36,770 bases of DNA from Anaerotruncus sp. MC2020 (GCA_000701945.1 JNKE01000002.1:1-36770), one strand, 5' to 3'. Shown: positions 17,701 to 24,777, numbered from the stretch's first letter. Translations and numbers: made by a program. Notes: generated by a model not told the origin, from the letters alone.

Positions 17701-19032
17701 CTCTAACGGTATTTCATTTCCGTCATCGCCTATCCAGTGCTGATCCTCAAATGACTGAGGCTCAAGCACAAGCTTATCGGAATTGTCGACAACTATAGGA
17801 GCAAGATAGTAAGAATTATTTCCTGTACGATGCTCAACAGTTGCGAGCACGTAATACTTCTCATCTGCAGTAATAGTTGTTTTCTGATCGAAGTTAAATT
17901 CGATATTGAGAGCCTTGAGCTGATCCTTGTAAACGTTTATCGCAGAGGAGTTTGCTCCGCCTATTGCCTCGAACGTATACGAAGGAATCGTATCCGTAGC
18001 CTTCTCGGTATTAACGCAGTCAGCATACGTATTCAGCTCAGTGTCCTTATCAAGCGTACGGAACAGACGAGTGCCCGCAACATACTTGGACTTATCGTAC
18101 TTGATCTTTTCGCCTTCGGTTGATGAGCCGTTCTCACCGAAAGGAACGAACTCATTGAAAGTGACAGCCTCCTGATAATACTTAGTGCTGCCGACGCCCT
18201 TATTTGAAGCATCGGGTGTCACCTTCTGAATAGCCCAGCCCTTGAGGTCTGTACGCTTCTGAACCGCATCGGCATTTTCAGCGATGTATGAGAGCAGATA
18301 GTAATTATATCCCTCTTTGTCGATGAAGCTTCTGTTACCGTCAACATCATAAACGTTGAGGTCGGCAACGAAAGTTGAAGCCTTAGCAGTTACAGCAACG
18401 GTGTCGTTGCCGTAAGCAGCGTCAGGGGTAGGAGTAGTACGAACACTCAGCTCGCTGCTGGGAATGAAGGTATAATCTCCGATAGAATCGACTGCCTCAC
18501 AGTCCTTGAGCGATGTAGCGTCCTCGAGCGAAAGCTCACCTCCGCTGTTGTTTTTCAGGAGAATACCGTCAACACGCTCAGTAGCGGGCTGACGTCCACC
18601 GATCCTTGGTCGGAGCTCATCGCTGAATTTTGCGGAAGTCCAGCTGGGGCCGTCACCGATCTCAAAAAGCTGGTAGTAATCGCGGCTCTCGTCGTCTTTA
18701 TAGACATAACCGCCGAAAGGATTACTACTGCTTCTGCCCACCGCATGAACGAGAAGGTAATACTCATTGTCGCCGACCTTGACATCAGCAGGATTTCCAG
18801 CTTCGTCAACAAAGTTCAGCTGAGCGTAAAGCTCGTTGGCATACTTATACGTAACGTCGTCGGCCTTTTTAAGTGCACCTTCTCTGTCCAGTGAGAAAAT
18901 GGTCTTGGCGCTGTTGATGTCAGATGTTTCACCAGCCGCCATAGAGTTCGGCAACACGTTCGGGAAGAGCGAAACAGCAGTAAGAGCCGCTGTAACGCCG
19001 CTTATCAGGCGTTTGCCCAGTGATTTTCTCAT
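8788..19032 (-). CDS. Giant sortase-anchored surface protein with 20 CnaB/SpaA-type modules
   Basis: 3414 residues. Signal peptide 1-33. Residues about 60-495 hold three diverged copies of an about 150-residue unit, marked by YYLL/YYVL near 89, 242 and 394 and by a closing Tyr/Phe strand near 187, 352 and 494. A choice-of-anchor-A-like domain follows (about 525-860), with FGIVADRYNQFGHAETNFAA at its start and GWLMTAGYYENRSSEWHF at its end. From about 865 come 20 CnaB/SpaA-type beta-domains with repeated ISKK, ELxGAxLT, YTLxE and GY motifs; the Lys near each start and Asp/Asn near each end fit self-made isopeptide bonds. Thr-rich stalks occupy about 2618-2695, 2815-2845 and 3350-3378. NPKTG (3381-3385), a hydrophobic helix and RRKREDEE form the sorting signal. 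Probable role: a long rigid adhesin. No sortase gene is in the window. Confidence 0.93.
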   Translation of the reverse strand: MRKSLGKRLISGVTAALTAVSLFPNVLPNSMAAGETSDINSAKTIFSLDREGALKKADDVTYKYANELYAQLNFVDEAGNPADVKVGDNEYYLLVHAVGRSSSNPFGGYVYKDDESRDYYQLFEIGDGPSWTSAKFSDELRPRIGGRQPATERVDGILLKNNSGGELSLEDATSLKDCEAVDSIGDYTFIPSSELSVRTTPTPDAAYGNDTVAVTAKASTFVADLNVYDVDGNRSFIDKEGYNYYLLSYIAENADAVQKRTDLKGWAIQKVTPDASNKGVGSTKYYQEAVTFNEFVPFGENGSSTEGEKIKYDKSKYVAGTRLFRTLDKDTELNTYADCVNTEKATDTIPSYTFEAIGGANSSAINVYKDQLKALNIEFNFDQKTTITADEKYYVLATVEHRTGNNSYYLAPIVVDNSDKLVLEPQSFEDQHWIGDDGNEIPLERYKGTEKGINFELLKAKNSLDGGLTISGAIGSNGTRTDCAAIPDGDTLSSFVVSEEPLTKTNSPDKSTATFTKKFNLKMADFSSDQTFDSILGNGVYFGIVADRYNQFGHAETNFAANYYEQTASVMAPDLAGPFAGHIYIANYYDYPSEIKTVPSPWVPGETIEEEVFDSTFVADRVVPPTDIKASGDNKPGTFKLDTWAEAIAPKIHVPDNGDGAKSVGMNGTGVTVSEEKSDDMKNNIIQPMIDQMKETSDTLVNTPSTIKPIIVNDYAYIDCTGFPEGADIYVDADPLVPFMNDCAKIDIRLKKGQILIFNFDDKYTKDDRIKIKYPALYIDGEKIDPHDDSGNGADTFCRSLVYNLNTVKNARIDDAAGIFLNPNADSEMRTDETSRGWLMTAGYYENRSSEWHFVFKELPDKPIPKITFDAKFSKKDASTSEELPGAKLTIKLDGPQFINFMGVTAKQGDKEVELEFGTNMFDPSISFTSGTAPTVITGLKAGKYKIIEDTAPLGYKKVTEIPFEITETGKIKGKSMLVIADAPVSATISKQAVGGGEELKGAKLTVTLTNPKPGQTLNDVTLSGGGTLDSRTDNSITFISGDTSSTLSKLPEGKYTLEENTAPLGYSKASEKVEFTVDKDGNVTGDTTMFDAPITAEISKLDITGGGSSELAGALLTVESLDDLDLSGVEAVSGGTGLKTSEDKKSVSFTSGTEKTVLSKLPAGKYKLIESTAPLGYTTATEIAFEIDEYGKLKDVEKLELKDSVITADISKKAAANSSELAGAKLTVKSADGKDLSAVTAKRGSEEVTLTHSDDKTSVTFTSGDVPTTLSMLPAGKYELTEDAAPAGYKLNPQTVEFTVNADGTVTGAATMLDDAFIEISKNEVGKSGELAGAKMTLTLVTPKKTGTDLTQTGDADLSTDKLSISWTSGTASKSIKNLPDGEYTLEETAAPEGFEKVESKFTFTVENGLIKGTPEAVTTGGSEIRADGTNKIQVLDNPKKKVSVPIKKTDMGGTEIKGATLKLTGVKPDGVTKVTFTSESIAVATDGELVNAAGDTLVWKSGTAPTLVHPEDGTYTLHEEAAPNGFKVTTDIDFKVADGKVTVGGKEVEEVVLKDDIITATISKKGLGGDEAKELPGAKLTVKADDSTTDLSGVTATQGGVDVTAKLDKTKAGQITFVSGEKDTVLSKLPAGKYTLIEDTAPLGYTKATSIGFTVDKDGKITVDEKAVASVDMTDKVITAAISKQEISGGTAKELPGAKLTVKSNDGKDLSGVTAKQGETAVALELSTDKTSVSYTSGTEKTVLSQLPAGKYTLIEDTAPLGYTKATSIDFVVTEDGKTQISEKDVASVDMTDKLISATVSKKEISGGTAKELAGAKLTVKSKDSLDLSGVTAVQGVKDVELTVSEDKHSVTFTSGEQSTVMSKLPAGKYTLIEDTAPLGYVKATAIDFTITEDGKTQINEKDVDSVDMTDELITATVSKKDVTGGGSKELPGAKLTVKSTEGKDLSGVTAKQGESDVTLTVSEDKTSVTFTSGEKETVLSKLPAGKYTLIEDTAPLGYTTDTAIDFEIDENGKLVDVEKLELDDKAIEVPFSKKAASNGAELKGAALTVKSTDGIDLSGVTAKQGGKDVALKVSEDKTAVSFTSGDVETILSKLPAGAYTLTEDKSPAGYEKNDETIAFTVDDKGNVTGKTEMLDDAVVEISKKQVGGSEELAGAEMTLTLVTPKGTVTDLTKTDIKPEDLSADKKSVTWTSGTASKKIKNLPDGEYTLEETVAPEGFEKVESKFTFTIENGIVTKSTGVTTGGSSISASGTNSIQVLDNPKAKVAVPISKSDVGGTEIKGATLTLTGVKKDGTTKVTFTSDSIVAGTGGKVVNAAGEKLVWISGTSATLVYPEDGTYTLHEEAAPSGFKVTTDITFTVEDGKIKVGGKDVEKVDLTDDIITAPFSKKAAANGAELKDAELTITLVKPLNTGDNLLGVTLTGGGKLVSQDATTFKFTSGATESVLSKLPAGDYTLTEDKAPAGYEKNDETVTFSIDKNGKVTGKTEMLDDAIIEISKKAVGGGEELKGAQMTLTSKSGTIDLTQTGDSDLTADKKSITWTSGETTKKITNLPDGEYTLEEIVSPEGYDRVESTFTFTVESGLIKGTPTAVTTGESSISADGTNRIEVLDAPKPETTTPTTTTTTTTTTTTTTTTTTTTTTTTTTTTTTTTPTTTTTTTTTTTTTTTTTTTTTTTTTTTTTATTTTEATTTTTSLVNVSINKVDVGGEEVEGATLKLTGVKPDGTTAIEFTKDSIKVGEGGTLENGVGTALVWISGTKATIVFAEDGTYTLHEEAAPNGYLVASDIIFVVENGKVTVDGKEVTAIDMVDAKETTTTTTTTTTTTTTTTTTTTTETTTTTKQTTQLPGTGTNTTTTIVTTIEQGTASNTMTLVTNVLFSKRDTHGTEVAGAVITLTGKTHDGKAVEFKLEDVELGADAALISETSGTEVKFKSGTAPTNFKNLADGVYTLHEEAAPDGFEVTTDITFSITDAIVYCTELDDNGIVVMTDTKKGEVAISKKNVLSEEIPGAKLTLTGKDSEGTAVVFDITEFTPGKDAKLISTENGTELTWTSGTTASLVKNLPSGTYVLKEEVAPSGYLVTTNITFTIEDGVVTGDSSVTGNTVTMIDEMKETSVSISKKNVFNDELPGATLTLTGTDFTGREVIFDIEDVELGTDAKLLTTEKGKEIKFVSGTTDTLVKGLNDGTYTLHEVSAPNGYEVTTDITFTIEDGVVTGTEVTSSTVTMIDEMTVTDIAISKKDTVGDELAGAKLTLTGKDFRDKDVVFDITKVELGTGAKLVSTENGKELTWTSGTSATLVKDLPNGTYTLHEETAPEGYIVATDITFTIENGTVTGETGVDGTSITMVDDIIVTTTSTTTTTTTTTTSTTTTATTTASKTSNPKTGVAGAGIPLAVILTAAGVAFAVRRKREDEE
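10481..11190. repeat. Thr-codon repeat tracts inside the surface protein gene
   Basis: Two ACN-rich tracts on the minus strand, at about 10945-11181 (78 mostly Thr codons) and about 10500-10590, encode stalks between CnaB modules 15/16 and 16/17. The codons ACA, ACT, ACC and ACG are mixed, so this is not a pure triplet microsatellite, but it is still likely to slip or recombine. The second stalk ends in LPGTG (residues 2847-2851). Confidence 0.85.
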
Positions 19033-19134
19033 GGTTTAATCCCATCCTTTCCATATCATATTTCTAAAAATCAGCAGTTGTCAACCATATTTGTACATAC
19101 ACGTTGACATAGTATGCCCATTTTTGATATCTAT

Positions 19135-19163
19135 ATTATAACATAATGTAAACAGGATTTCAA
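19135..19163 (-). promoter_or_regulatory. Promoter of the surface protein gene
   Basis: On the minus strand TTGAAA (19158-19163), 17 bp, TATAAT (19135-19140), about 100 bases before the start. The spacer carries AATGTAAACAG on the plus strand (19145-19155); its exact inverse CTGTTTACATT lies at 19206-19216. The two halves could bind a regulator that loops or covers the promoter. Confidence 0.8.
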
Positions 19164-19722
19164 GTATTGACAAAACACTATGTTCAAAAAAATACAATTA
19201 AAAAACTGTTTACATTGCACAAAGGGTTCATATGACCATTTAAACTACATTTTGACGTGATTTTTCGCACTTTCGACCTTTCGGAGCAGTCACCGTCAAT
19301 TCATTTAACCTCATTGAAGATATAAGTTACCAACATATGTGCATCATTTGACTTGTATATAATTTTTTTATGGGAACTGTTATTTTGTTCTCAATCTCAT
19401 ACAGCTCCCGCCGCTAAATCCCGTTATTCCTGCGAGTTTAAATTTGTATTTATTATCGCTTTTGTAATGACAATTTGTCACAGATGCAGACAATTTTTGC
19501 TCCGTCTGTCACCTCCACGCCCGTCAGAAGTATCAGATAGCGATTGTTCATTTTGCTGTATACAAACGGTCATTTTATTACACGTTTCGGAGTCTGCATT
19601 TCTGTCTGATTGCACAAATCAGTGTTTAAAGACGCCCCACATTTTAAGCAAGTTGCTGACGTACAAGCTTCAGTATAGCTCCCACGCTCTGACGCAGAAA
19701 GAGTGTCTATCACTTTATACAG
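19164..19722. other. Long AT-rich spacer upstream of the surface protein promoter
   Basis: No gene is supported. The plus-strand frame at 19353-19790 has no ribosome site, is Cys/Ser/Leu-rich without a pattern, and runs through the terminator at 19723. An odd palindrome TGACAA-T-TTGTCA lies near 19467-19479. Base composition is lower in GC than in neighbouring genes. Confidence 0.5.
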
Positions 19723-19749
19723 AAAAAGCTGACCGTCAGCCAGCTTTTT
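19723..19749. terminator. Bidirectional hairpin terminator
   Basis: AAAAAGCTG (19723-19731) and CAGCTTTTT (19741-19749) pair around nine bases, giving a T run on either strand. On the minus strand it closes the segment that carries E2; on the plus strand nothing convincing lies upstream. Confidence 0.7.
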
Positions 19750-19790
19750 GTTTAACTTATTGTATACAACTTGCAGACAATTACAGGTAG

Positions 19791-19914
19791 AAAAGGGAAC
19801 GGCAAGGGGAGCCCCCTTTGGCGGAATCACAGGTTACCAAATATAAGCCGTTACTTTACGGCTCGGTAGCCCGCTTTTTCCGTTAAGAGGAGCAGTCTAA
19901 TGCCGTCCCCTTTT
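19791..19914 (-). ncRNA. Candidate structured RNA E2, second copy of E1
   Basis: The closing stem pairs 19791-19804 (AAAAGGGAACGGCA) with 19901-19914, 13 of 14 positions. The sequence differs from the E1 closing stem, yet pairing is kept. The core 19805-19900 repeats the E1 core with about nine changes: GCGGA/TCCGT, GGTTACC/GGTAGCC and AGCCGT/ACGGCT. It lies between the tuf terminator (19954) and the bidirectional terminator (19723), far from the surface protein start, so it may be its own transcript or a 3' element behind tuf. Class unknown; strand inferred from the A-rich loops. Confidence 0.55.
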
Positions 19915-19953
19915 CAATTCATAATTCGCTATTCATTCAGCGGCTTGCCGCGC

Positions 19954-19984
19954 AAAAAAGCCCGCTCCTTGCGGAACGGGCTTT
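19954..19984 (-). terminator. Terminator of tuf
   Basis: On the minus strand AAAGCCCG and TCC pair with GGA and CGGGCTTT around a four-base loop with one mismatch, followed by six T (19954-19959). It ends 20 bases after the tuf stop codon. Confidence 0.88.
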
Positions 19985-20003
19985 ACTTGTTAAGGGTTAT
20001 TGA

Positions 20004-21203
20004 TTATTCGTTGATCTTTGTAACAACGCCTGAACCAACTGTTCTGCCACCCTCACGGATAGCGAAACGGAGTCCCTCTTCGATAGCGATAGGAGTGATG
20101 AGCTCAACGTCCATAGCTACGTTATCGCCAGGCATGCACATCTCCTTGTCAGCAGGAAGAGTAACAACACCAGTAACATCAGTTGTTCTGAAGTAGAACT
20201 GAGGTCTGTAGTTGTTGAAGAAAGGAGTATGACGGCCGCCCTCTTCCTTCTTCAGTACGTATACCTGACCGCTGAACTTTGTGTGGGGGTGGATCGAGCC
20301 GGGCTTGCAGAGAACCTGTCCGCGCTCAACCTGATCTCTTGTGATACCACGGAGAAGAGCACCAACGTTATCACCAGCCTCACAGAAGTCGAGAGTCTTT
20401 CTGAACATCTCAAGACCTGTAACAACAGTGTTGAGCTTCTCGTCAGAGAGACCTACGATCTCTACAGGCTCGTTTACGTTGAGCTTTCCGCGCTCTACTC
20501 TACCTGTAACAACGGTACCACGACCGGAAATGGTCATTGTATCCTCGATAGGCATGAGGAAAGGCTTAGCATCGTCTCTCTCAGGGCTGGGGATGTACTC
20601 ATCAACAGCGTCCATGAGGTCGAGGATGGGCTTGTAAGCGGGATCGCTAAGATCGTCGGGAGCGTTAAGAGCTGCAAGAGCAGAACCCTTGATGATAGGT
20701 GTATCATCGCCGGGGAAGTCATAGCTGGTGAGAAGGTCACGGATGTCCATCTCAACGAGCTCGAGGAGCTCCTCATCGTCAACCTGGTCAGCCTTGTTCA
20801 TGAATACAACGATTGCAGGAACGCCAACCTGACGAGCGAGAAGGATGTGCTCTCTTGTCTGAGCCATAGGACCATCAGAAGCAGCAACAACGAGGATAGC
20901 ACCATCCATCTGAGCAGCACCTGTGATCATGTTCTTAACGTAGTCAGCGTGACCAGGGCAGTCAACGTGAGCGTAGTGACGCTTGTCTGTCTCGTACTCA
21001 ACGTGAGCTGTGTTGATCGTGATACCACGCTCTCTCTCCTCAGGAGCCTTATCGATCATATCGTAAGCCTCGTACTGTGCCTGACCCTTCAAAGCGAGAG
21101 TCTTTGTGATAGCAGCTGTAAGAGTGGTCTTACCGTGGTCAACGTGTCCGATAGTACCAATGTTTACATGGGGTTTGGTTCTTTCAAATTTAGCCTTAGC
21201 CAT
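20004..21203 (-). CDS. tuf: Elongation factor Tu
   Basis: GTPase that brings aminoacyl-tRNA to the ribosome. 399 residues, full length. [15 protein letters not shown] (19-33) is the P-loop, [14 protein letters not shown] the switch region, [13 protein letters not shown] the G3 motif with catalytic His, and [11 protein letters not shown] the G4 motif; domains 2 and 3 follow, ending in [17 protein letters not shown] precedes the ATG. It is last in the rpsL-rpsG-fusA-tuf cluster but has its own promoter at 21251-21279 behind a perfect hairpin, and its own terminator, so it can be expressed apart from the S12/S7/EF-G genes. No second tuf copy is in the window. Confidence 0.98.
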   Translation of the reverse strand: MAKAKFERTKPHVNIGTIGHVDHGKTTLTAAITKTLALKGQAQYEAYDMIDKAPEERERGITINTAHVEYETDKRHYAHVDCPGHADYVKNMITGAAQMDGAILVVAASDGPMAQTREHILLARQVGVPAIVVFMNKADQVDDEELLELVEMDIRDLLTSYDFPGDDTPIIKGSALAALNAPDDLSDPAYKPILDLMDAVDEYIPSPERDDAKPFLMPIEDTMTISGRGTVVTGRVERGKLNVNEPVEIVGLSDEKLNTVVTGLEMFRKTLDFCEAGDNVGALLRGITRDQVERGQVLCKPGSIHPHTKFSGQVYVLKKEEGGRHTPFFNNYRPQFYFRTTDVTGVVTLPADKEMCMPGDNVAMDVELITPIAIEEGLRFAIREGGRTVGSGVVTKINE

Positions 21204-21250
21204 TGGAAATTTCCTCCTTAATATAGAAAAATACAGAAATCTGTATATAT

Positions 21251-21279
21251 ATTATAACAGATTGTTCTGGTAAATTCAA
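21251..21279 (-). promoter_or_regulatory. Promoter of tuf
   Basis: On the minus strand TTGAAT (21274-21279), 17 bp, TATAAT (21251-21256), about 48 bases before the tuf start. The -35 touches the base of the hairpin at 21280-21311. Confidence 0.8.
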
Positions 21280-21311
21280 GTGTTTTGGAGAAAAATATTT
21301 CTCCAAAACAC
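21280..21311 (-). terminator. Perfect 14-bp hairpin between fusA and tuf
   Basis: GTGTTTTGGAGAAA (21280-21293) pairs fully with TTTCTCCAAAACAC (21298-21311) around a four-base loop. No T run follows on the minus strand (TTGAATTT), so it may only weaken read-through or serve as a processing site, rather than end transcription. Confidence 0.55.
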
Positions 21312-21364
21312 ATGATTTTGTTGATAATTGCCTTTTTAAGCCATTATTCAGCAATATAAAGGAC

Positions 21365-23443
21365 TTAGTTCTTGCTTCTGGAAGCCATGATCTTCTCTGC
21401 GATGCTCTTCGGTACTTCCTGGTAGCTGTGGGGCTCCATTGTGTACTGACCGCGTCCCTGTGTGTTGGAGCGGAGGTCTGAAGTATAGCCGAACATTTCA
21501 GAAAGCGGAACGAGAGCGTCGATCTGAACAGAGCCTGTTCTTGCTTCCTGACCCTGTATCTGACCGCGGCGTGAGCTGAGGTCACCGATAACAGTACCTG
21601 TATAGTCGTCGGGAACGATTACTGCGACCTTCATTACAGGCTCCATAAGGATAGCGTTCGCCTGCTTGAGAGCTTCCTTGAACGCGATAGAACCTGCGAT
21701 CTTGAATGCCATTTCCGAAGAGTCTACCTCGTGGTAAGAACCGTCGTACAGCTCTACCTTGACGTCAACGACCTCGTAGCCTGCGAGTATACCGGACTTC
21801 ATAGCGCCCTGGATACCAGCGTCAACAGCGGGGATGTACTCCTTCGGGATAGAACCGCCGACAACGGCGTTCTTGAACTCGTAGCCCTTGCCAGACTCGT
21901 TGGGCTCTACGCGGATCTTGACGTGACCGTACTGACCCGAACCGCCCGACTGCTTCTTGTACTTGTAGTCGATATCGGCTGTGCCCTTGATAGTCTCCTT
22001 GTATGCAACCTGAGGAGCACCAACATTAGCCTCGACCTTGAACTCACGGAGGAGGCGGTCAACGATAATGTCGAGGTGGAGCTCACCCATGCCGGCGATG
22101 ATAGTCTGACCGGTTTCCTCGTCAGTCCATGTCTTGAAGGTCGGATCCTCCTCAGCGAGCTTCGCGAGGGCGATACCCATCTTCTCCTGACCAGCCTTTG
22201 TCTTGGGCTCGATAGCGAGCTGGATAACAGGCTCGGGGAATTCCATGGATTCGAGGATTATGGGGTGCTTTTCATCACAGAGAGTATCACCTGTTGTGGT
22301 GTTCTTGAGACCAACAGCTGCGGCGATATCGCCCGAGTAAACAGTTGTGAGGTCCTTTCTGTGGTTAGCGTGCATCTGAACGATACGTCCGAAGCGCTCC
22401 TTGCTGTCCTTGGTAGCATTCAGAACGGAGTCGCCCTGATTTATGATACCTGAGTAAACGCGGAAGAACGCGAGCTTACCAACGAACGGGTCTGTAGCGA
22501 TCTTGAATGCGAGAGCTGCAAACGGCGCGTCATCGGAGGAAGGTCTCTCCTCCTCGGCCTCTGTATCGGGATTAACGCCCTTGATAGCGGGAACGTCGAG
22601 CGGAGAAGGCATATAGTCGATGATAGCATCGAGGAGCTTCTGAACGCCCTTGTTCTTGTATGAAGTACCGCAGCATACAGGTACCATTTCGTTAGCGATA
22701 GTAGACTTTCTGATGCAGTGCTTTATCTCTTCCTGAGTGAGCTCTTCGCCGTCGAGGTACTTCATCATGAGCTCCTCGTCCTGCTCTGCAACGTGCTCTA
22801 CCATATCGTCGTGGTACTTCTGAGCGAGTTCCTTCATATCCTCGGGGATATCCTCTACCTTGATATCTGTACCGAGGTCATTTGTGTAAATGTAAGCCTT
22901 CATCTCAACGAGGTCGATAAGTCCTCTGAATTCGTCCTCAGCACCGATGGGGAGCTGAATCGGAACGGCATTACACTTGAGTCTGTCCTTCATCATGTCA
23001 ACGACACGATAGAAGTCGGCACCCATGATATCCATCTTATTTACATAAGCCATACGGGGTACCTTGTAGTTATCAGCCTGACGCCAAACGGTCTCAGACT
23101 GGGGCTCAACGCCTCCCTTAGCGCAGAGAACGGTTACAGAGCCGTCGAGTACGCGGAGTGAACGCTCAACCTCAACAGTGAAGTCAACGTGTCCGGGAGT
23201 GTCGATGATGTTAAGTCTGTGGCCTGCCCAGTAGCAAGTTGTAGCAGCGGAGGTAATTGTGATACCACGCTCCTGCTCCTGCTCCATCCAGTCCATGGTA
23301 GCGCTACCCTCGTGAGTCTCACCGATCTTGTGGTTTACACCGGTGTAGAAAAGGATACGCTCGGTAGTCGTGGTCTTACCTGCATCGATATGAGCCATGA
23401 TACCGATATTTCTGGTGTTTTCAAGCGAACAATCTCTTGCCAT
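21365..23443 (-). CDS. fusA: Elongation factor G
   Basis: GTPase that drives ribosomal translocation. 692 residues, full length with five domains. [16 protein letters not shown] (17-32) is the P-loop, [12 protein letters not shown] the switch I end, [20 protein letters not shown] the G3 region and [10 protein letters not shown] the G4 motif. The domain IV loop ([14 protein letters not shown]) and the C-terminal domain V ([10 protein letters not shown]) are intact, so this is a translocase and not a truncated tetracycline-resistance paralogue. AAGGAGG lies seven bases before the ATG; rpsG ends 18 bases upstream. Confidence 0.98.
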   Translation of the reverse strand: MARDCSLENTRNIGIMAHIDAGKTTTTERILFYTGVNHKIGETHEGSATMDWMEQEQERGITITSAATTCYWAGHRLNIIDTPGHVDFTVEVERSLRVLDGSVTVLCAKGGVEPQSETVWRQADNYKVPRMAYVNKMDIMGADFYRVVDMMKDRLKCNAVPIQLPIGAEDEFRGLIDLVEMKAYIYTNDLGTDIKVEDIPEDMKELAQKYHDDMVEHVAEQDEELMMKYLDGEELTQEEIKHCIRKSTIANEMVPVCCGTSYKNKGVQKLLDAIIDYMPSPLDVPAIKGVNPDTEAEEERPSSDDAPFAALAFKIATDPFVGKLAFFRVYSGIINQGDSVLNATKDSKERFGRIVQMHANHRKDLTTVYSGDIAAAVGLKNTTTGDTLCDEKHPIILESMEFPEPVIQLAIEPKTKAGQEKMGIALAKLAEEDPTFKTWTDEETGQTIIAGMGELHLDIIVDRLLREFKVEANVGAPQVAYKETIKGTADIDYKYKKQSGGSGQYGHVKIRVEPNESGKGYEFKNAVVGGSIPKEYIPAVDAGIQGAMKSGILAGYEVVDVKVELYDGSYHEVDSSEMAFKIAGSIAFKEALKQANAILMEPVMKVAVIVPDDYTGTVIGDLSSRRGQIQGQEARTGSVQIDALVPLSEMFGYTSDLRSNTQGRGQYTMEPHSYQEVPKSIAEKIMASRSKN

Positions 23444-23461
23444 ATTATCCTCCTTGACCGA

Positions 23462-23932
23462 TTACCAACGGTAGTGAGCAAACGCCTTGTTTGCCTCAGC
23501 CATCTTGTGAGTATCGTCACGCTTCTTGCAGGCGCCGCCTGTTCCGTTGAGTGCGTCGAGGATCTCACCGGCAAGTCTTTCCTTCATTGTCTTCTCGTTT
23601 CTCTCTCTGGAATACTTTGTTATCCAGCGGAGACCGAGTGTCTGACGTCTCTCAGGTCTAACCTCCATAGGTACCTGATAAGTAGCACCGCCGAGACGGC
23701 GAGCCTTTACCTCGAGCTCAGGCATGATATTCTCCATAGCCTGCTCGAATACCTCCAGAGCGTCCTTGCCTGTCTTTTCAGCTACGATGTCGAATGCACC
23801 GTAAACTATCTTCTGTGCAACACCCTTCTTACCATCAAGCATAATGTTGTTGATAAGGCGTGTTACGAGCTTTGAGTTGTATACAGGGTCCTGTAATACA
23901 TCACGCTTTGCGATATTACCTCTTCTTGGCAT
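23462..23932 (-). CDS. rpsG: 30S ribosomal protein S7
   Basis: Binds the 3' domain of 16S rRNA and nucleates head assembly. The start is ATG at 23932 ([12 protein letters not shown]), giving the standard 156 residues. An upstream in-frame GTG at 23950 would place AAGGAGG inside the gene, and that AAGGAGG is the ribosome site of the ATG. Conserved stretches include [17 protein letters not shown] and [11 protein letters not shown]. In many bacteria S7 represses its operon by binding mRNA near its own start; the 229-base spacer upstream of this gene is a possible site. Confidence 0.97.
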   Translation of the reverse strand: MPRRGNIAKRDVLQDPVYNSKLVTRLINNIMLDGKKGVAQKIVYGAFDIVAEKTGKDALEVFEQAMENIMPELEVKARRLGGATYQVPMEVRPERRQTLGLRWITKYSRERNEKTMKERLAGEILDALNGTGGACKKRDDTHKMAEANKAFAHYRW

Positions 23933-24161
23933 TTCGCTTCCCTCCTTCACATAGATTCATGAATTCATAGGTACTCGTACCGCTGCGGTTACTGCTCCGC
24001 GTGTGGAGCTCCGCTTCGCCGCAGGGTATGTTTGCAGCCAATGCAGAGGGAATATAGTGATCTATATATCATCTCCGCATTATTCTGCGGCAGTAGTTAT
24101 CCTATTTTAATATGAGTGCGGCAGTATTTATACAGCATATCCGCGCGCTGTGCAGAAAAAC
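23933..24161 (-). promoter_or_regulatory. Structured rpsL-rpsG spacer, possible S7 autoregulatory site
   Basis: The spacer is unusually long for this gene pair and rich in small inverted repeats: GGTAC-TC-GTACC near 23970, GCTCC-GCGTGT-GGAGC near 23993-24008, CCGCA with TGCGG near 24085, and ATTCATGAAT near 23956. In Escherichia coli the S7 repressor site lies in this same spacer (established), but its position here is only an analogy. Confidence 0.4.
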
Positions 24162-24578
24162 TTACTTCTGCTTGGGCTTCTTTGCACCGTACTTGGAACG
24201 AGCCTGATTGCGGTTAGCAACACCCTGAGCATCGAGAGCGCCTCTGATGATGTGGTAACGCACACCGGGGAGGTCCTTAACACGTCCGCCTCTGATGAGA
24301 ACGACGCTGTGCTCCTGAAGGTTGTGGCCGATACCGGGGATGTAAGAAGTTACCTCGTAGCCGTTTGTGAGCTTAACTCTGGCGATCTTTCTCATAGCTG
24401 AGTTAGGCTTCTTAGGTGTAGCCGTTCTTACAGCTGTGCAGACGCCTCTCTTCTGAGGAGAGCTCTGGTCAATCTGAGTCTTCTTCTTAGCATTGTAACC
24501 CTTCTGGAGTGCAGGAGCTGTGGACTTTGTCTCAAGGTCCTTTCTTCCCTTACGTACGAGCTGGTTAAATGTAGGCAT
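24162..24578 (-). CDS. rpsL: 30S ribosomal protein S12
   Basis: Decoding-centre protein of the small subunit. 138 residues. [35 protein letters not shown] in two parts, and [14 protein letters not shown] are invariant-type segments. The Lys in TPKKPNS and the Lys in GRVKDLPG, sites of streptomycin-resistance mutations, are both wild type. AAAGGAGG lies seven bases before the ATG. It is the first gene of the cluster and has its own consensus promoter directly behind trkH; rpoB/rpoC are not upstream here. Confidence 0.98.
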   Translation of the reverse strand: MPTFNQLVRKGRKDLETKSTAPALQKGYNAKKKTQIDQSSPQKRGVCTAVRTATPKKPNSAMRKIARVKLTNGYEVTSYIPGIGHNLQEHSVVLIRGGRVKDLPGVRYHIIRGALDAQGVANRNQARSKYGAKKPKQK

Positions 24579-24630
24579 AATCTTCCTCCTTTTTTAGATA
24601 TTATGAGTGCATATTACAGCACACTAAAAT

Positions 24631-24659
24631 ATTATATCCAAAAAAAGGCGGCTTGTCAA
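24631..24659 (-). promoter_or_regulatory. Consensus promoter of rpsL cluster
   Basis: On the minus strand a perfect TTGACA (24654-24659), 17 bp, and a perfect TATAAT (24631-24636). The spacer contains the T run of the upstream terminator, so the two signals share bases. Confidence 0.9.
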
Positions 24660-24681
24660 GAGAAAATCTCAAAAAAGCCGC
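24640..24681 (-). terminator. Terminator of trkA-trkH, overlapping the rpsL promoter
   Basis: On the minus strand GCGGCTT (24675-24681) pairs with AAGCCGC (24648-24654); the loop contains a smaller GAGA-TTTT-CTC hairpin. A run of seven T follows. The 3' arm touches the -35 hexamer of rpsL and the T run lies in its spacer. Confidence 0.7.
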
Positions 24682-24777
24682 TCTTTTCGTTATATTTGGT
24701 TATTTGCACAGTCCCGCCGACCATGCCGCGGAACATATAGGGCAAATTTGTCTATTTCCCGCGCGAGTGTACGCCGC

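Noticed and set aside
19353..19790. 145-codon plus-strand frame upstream of the adhesin
   Set aside because: No ribosome site, no recognisable pattern, and it reads through a strong bidirectional terminator at 19723-19749.
20229..21221. 330-codon plus-strand frame opposite tuf
   Set aside because: Antisense shadow of a highly conserved gene with strong codon bias; no homology and no ribosome site.
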